Shown here: piece after piece, positions 6,695 to 9,065 of the stretch | How positions within the stretch are numbered: position 1 is the stretch's first letter | How the letters are laid out: each line of letters opens with the position of its first letter | Source of the DNA: Oscillospiraceae bacterium | GTDB lineage: Bacteria; Bacillota; Clostridia; Oscillospirales; Oscillospiraceae | Assembly (NCBI GenBank): GCA_009786775.1 | Contig: WQRL01000049.1 | Span: 1-9,065, forward strand | Direction: 5' to 3' | Length of the DNA: 9,065 nt | Program-made: the position numbers and the translations under genes | Notes under the pieces: generated by a model | What the model saw: the letters and a program-made list of their open reading frames with translations, nothing else | What the model was told of the DNA's origin: nothing | Databases searched by the model: none

Positions 6695-8434
6695 TTAAAG
6701 CTCAGTTTTAATAATCGCTTTGTCCTTTATTTCATAAATGACATCACACTTATCAAGGGTATTAAGTCTGTGAGCAATTATAATCATAGTTTTAGTCTGG
6801 CCGATAGCCGTGATGGCTTCGGAAATAATTCTCTCGCTCTCGTTGTCGAGGGAAGATGTCGCTTCGTCGAAAATTAATATCTCGGGATTGTTATAAATTG
6901 CCCTGGCAATTCCGAGGCGCTGCCGCTGCCCGCCTGAAAGCCTTGTGCCGCTCTCTCCCACATTAGTGTTTAGCTTCTCGCTGAGGGATTTAGTAAACTC
7001 TTTTAGATTCGCTATCTCCAGTGCTTCCCAGACCCTGCCCTCGTCAACCTTGCTAGGGTCAATACCAAATGCAACATTGGCTGCAATAGTATCATCAATT
7101 ATAAAAATATCTTGAGGAACATAGCCTATGCTGCGGCGGAAACTACCGATGCTGTCCCGGATGTTCCGCCCATCGACAAGAATCTCCCCTGACTCAGGCT
7201 CCAGCAATCCCAGCAGCAAGTCAACCAGCGTAGTCTTTCCCACACCTGAACTCCCAACAATCCCTATCGCCTGACCCTTTTTCACGGTCAGGCGAGCGTT
7301 TTTGAAAATCACTGTGTCCGCATTTGGATATTTATACGTCAGTTCCTTAATCTCAATGCCATCTTGCATGACAATCCTTCCTGCCGAAGTTTCTGCTGAG
7401 GCTGCCACGTTCTGAGCTTCCTTGAGGTCGTCATATATCTGGTTAAAATGCGTAAGGGAGAAGCGTATTGCTGTCATGAAGCCGATGCTCCTGTTCAGGG
7501 ATGGCATTATGCGGATTGCCGCCATGCCGAAAAGGGCTATCATAGGCAATGACGCATTCATATCAGGGCTGCGCAGGACATTTATTACCACGAGAATAAC
7601 AAGGCCCGAGATGGCGACTGTTTCTATCAAAAGCCTGGGAGATGAGAAGGCCATGTTGTGAAAGGCTGCCGTCTTGGCAAACCCCGCGCCAAGTTTCCCG
7701 TAGCGCTCCAGAAAATCTTTTTCCGCTTTTAGGATTTTCACTTCCTTCACGCTGCCCAGGCCCTCATTTACTGTTTTGACCATTCCTGCACCGTAGGCAT
7801 TTTGCTTCTGCGCAGCTTCATCAAGCCTGCCTTTGAGTATGAAGTAGTATGCCGCACCTACGCCCCCCAGCACAATCCCAAGCGCCAGAGTAGACATTGG
7901 ATCCACAATCATAAGCAGCACTATTATGGACACCACAACCATGACTTCCGTGAGAAGTTGCAGGCCGAACATAAGTACATTCTGGATGACCCGTTCAACC
8001 AGCACATTTACATTGCGCTGCAATTCGGCCGTGTTTTTGCCGAAGAAAAATTCATACGGCTTGTAAATGTAGGAGCTAAATAGAGCCTTGGACAGTTCAA
8101 TTTGCCGGTTAAGGGCAAATCTGTTTTGTACATACAGCAGAAAGAACATATAAAGGCTCTTCAGGACAAATATTAAAACAAGCACTATACACATAAGAAC
8201 TATGAATCTTCTGTAGTCCCCAACCCAAGGGATTTGCGTAAAGCTGTACAAAACCGGAATTGACTCAATGGCCTCCCGGTCGAGCAAAATAGTGGTAAAT
8301 GGCAAAACAACCCCTATTCCCACGGTCTCCGCAATGCCGCCCAAGACAATCAGCCCGAGCATTATAACTGAATTTATTTTCTGCCGCCTGTTAAACAGCC
8401 CAAAGAGCTTTCTAAAACCGGATACTACTCCCAC
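6695..8434 (-). CDS. ABC transporter, fused permease/ATPase; PglK-like lipid-linked oligosaccharide flippase
   Basis: A 579-aa ABC half-transporter that would work as a homodimer in the inner membrane. Residues 1-330 hold about six hydrophobic helices (roughly 22-50, 76-102, 158-178, 180-201, 268-288, 293-312). The ATPase domain follows with Walker A GSSGVGKT (394-401), Q-loop Gln441, signature LSGGQ (499-503), Walker B ILIFDE (519-524) and switch His555, so it looks fully active. Domain order, length and the segment GGIAETVGIGVVLPF (32-46) resemble PglK, the ATP-driven flippase of lipid-linked glycans in Campylobacter. Between a Wzy_C protein and glycosyltransferases, glycan flipping is the likely job; a lipid or peptide exporter of the MsbA type is the alternative. 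The start is GTG 8434, four bases after the previous stop, with GAGG (8442-8445) seven bases upstream. The stop is TAA at 6695-6697. Confidence 0.92.
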   Translation of the reverse strand: MGVVSGFRKLFGLFNRRQKINSVIMLGLIVLGGIAETVGIGVVLPFTTILLDREAIESIPVLYSFTQIPWVGDYRRFIVLMCIVLVLIFVLKSLYMFFLLYVQNRFALNRQIELSKALFSSYIYKPYEFFFGKNTAELQRNVNVLVERVIQNVLMFGLQLLTEVMVVVSIIVLLMIVDPMSTLALGIVLGGVGAAYYFILKGRLDEAAQKQNAYGAGMVKTVNEGLGSVKEVKILKAEKDFLERYGKLGAGFAKTAAFHNMAFSSPRLLIETVAISGLVILVVINVLRSPDMNASLPMIALFGMAAIRIMPSLNRSIGFMTAIRFSLTHFNQIYDDLKEAQNVAASAETSAGRIVMQDGIEIKELTYKYPNADTVIFKNARLTVKKGQAIGIVGSSGVGKTTLVDLLLGLLEPESGEILVDGRNIRDSIGSFRRSIGYVPQDIFIIDDTIAANVAFGIDPSKVDEGRVWEALEIANLKEFTKSLSEKLNTNVGESGTRLSGGQRQRLGIARAIYNNPEILIFDEATSSLDNESERIISEAITAIGQTKTMIIIAHRLNTLDKCDVIYEIKDKAIIKTEL

Positions 8435-8438
8435 CTAG

Positions 8439-9065
8439 CTACCTCAAATCTTCAGATGCCGCCTCACGCATACGGCTGTTTGTCAGCATACCGGCAAACA
8501 CCCACAAGGCCATGCTCACAATAGGCAGGCTGATGTTGAAAAATGCCTGTACGCCGTACCCTACAAATGCAGCCATGACTGCCATTAACAAAGGGTTATG
8601 GAAGGCCTTGCGCACCGAGGTCACAAACACCCCTCCCAGAAAAACTAAATATGCCAAAAGCCCCAAAATGCCGTGAGTTACAAGAATCTGCACATATTCA
8701 TTGTGTGCCGTGTCAAAGCGCACATACATAAAGCCTTGGGCATCTTCAGGAAATGCAAACTCGAAGGTGTCAGGGCCGCTGCCAATTATAGGATTGTCCG
8801 GAACCACCCTCAGCGCATTTTGCCAGATGTGAACCCTCGCCGAACCCATTTCAGGCCTTATGTTGCCGTGAAGCACCTCACGGGCCTCATAGAGAATCCT
8901 CCCTGCAAAGCCATCTCCCCGCTCTGCGGCATCCCTGCCCAGAAACTCGACCCCTATAAGCCCGGCTGCCAGAAACGCTGCAACAAGTATAACCCCAAGC
9001 CTCCACTTAACAGGAGCCTGCGGGTCTTTTTCCGGGCTAAACTTCATAAGCAGCAGCCCAGCTAC
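8439..9065 (-). CDS. Wzy_C / O-antigen ligase-type membrane protein, N-terminus missing
   Basis: The frame is open to the right window edge, so this is the C-terminal part of a larger multi-spanning protein; whole members usually have 400 or more residues. An ATG at 9045-9047 is very likely internal: it has no Shine-Dalgarno site and is preceded in frame by hydrophobic codons (VAGLLL). Numbering from that Met, a helix at about 15-37 leads into a long exposed loop containing RVHIWQNALRVVPDNPIIGSG (71-91) and FDTAHNEY (111-118). These are the Wzy_C signature elements: a Trp/Arg stretch, NPxxGxG and HNxY. Further helices follow at about 119-143, 150-172 and 175-190. Such proteins either polymerise undecaprenyl-linked repeat units or ligate finished glycan to an acceptor; sequence alone does not separate the two. 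The stop is TAG at 8439-8441, four bases before the ABC transporter start. Confidence 0.88.
   Translation of the reverse strand, partial: VAGLLLMKFSPEKDPQAPVKWRLGVILVAAFLAAGLIGVEFLGRDAAERGDGFAGRILYEAREVLHGNIRPEMGSARVHIWQNALRVVPDNPIIGSGPDTFEFAFPEDAQGFMYVRFDTAHNEYVQILVTHGILGLLAYLVFLGGVFVTSVRKAFHNPLLMAVMAAFVGYGVQAFFNISLPIVSMALWVFAGMLTNSRMREAASEDLR

Noticed and set aside
8439..9047. Treating ATG 9047 as the true start of a 202-aa protein
   Set aside because: The frame continues open to the window edge with hydrophobic codons, there is no Shine-Dalgarno site, and Wzy_C proteins are much longer. It is a truncated gene, not a short one.
1..9065. CRISPR array, tRNA/rRNA, transposase or novel defence system
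   Set aside because: No regularly spaced repeats, no RNA-gene signature, and no transposase, nuclease or toxin motifs in either strand. The content is explained by polysaccharide biosynthesis genes.

Overview
This window is an internal piece of a surface-polysaccharide (capsule, exopolysaccharide or O-antigen-like) biosynthesis locus. All eight genes lie on the minus strand and read from high to low coordinates. Both ends cut through a gene: a Wzy_C / O-antigen ligase-type membrane protein at the right edge (8439-9065) and a family 4 glycosyltransferase at the left edge (1-993). There are no RNA genes, CRISPR arrays, complete insertion sequences or phage genes. The host cannot be named from this sequence. 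Moderate base composition, purine-rich Shine-Dalgarno sites and frequent GTG/TTG starts fit a Firmicutes (Clostridia-like) bacterium, but that is an inference.

In transcription order the window holds: (1) the C-terminal part of a Wzy_C-domain polymerase/ligase; (2) a PglK-like ABC transporter with fused membrane and ATPase domains, the likely flippase for lipid-linked oligosaccharide; (3) a WbuB/WcaI-like GT4 glycosyltransferase; (4) CapE/FnlA, (5) CapF/FnlB and (6) CapG/FnlC, which together turn UDP-GlcNAc into UDP-N-acetyl-L-fucosamine (UDP-L-FucNAc); (7) a GT4 glycosyltransferase; (8) a second GT4 enzyme with a cysteine cluster, cut by the window edge. The expected product is a glycan containing L-FucNAc, assembled on a lipid carrier by these transferases, flipped by the ABC protein and then polymerised or ligated by the Wzy_C protein. 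The initiating sugar-phosphate transferase is not in view.

Gene packing is tight. capF, capG and the next GT overlap by four bases each (TTGA, then GTGA if the preferred start is right), and three bases separate the last two GTs, so one coupled transcript is likely. Only two gaps are sizeable: 100 bp before the WbuB-like GT and 63 bp before capE. Both carry a copy of the same roughly 23-base sequence in the same orientation, so these direct repeats bracket exactly one glycosyltransferase gene. The upstream copy also forms one arm of a long imperfect hairpin. This repeat pair is the least expected feature here; the enzymes themselves belong to well-known families.
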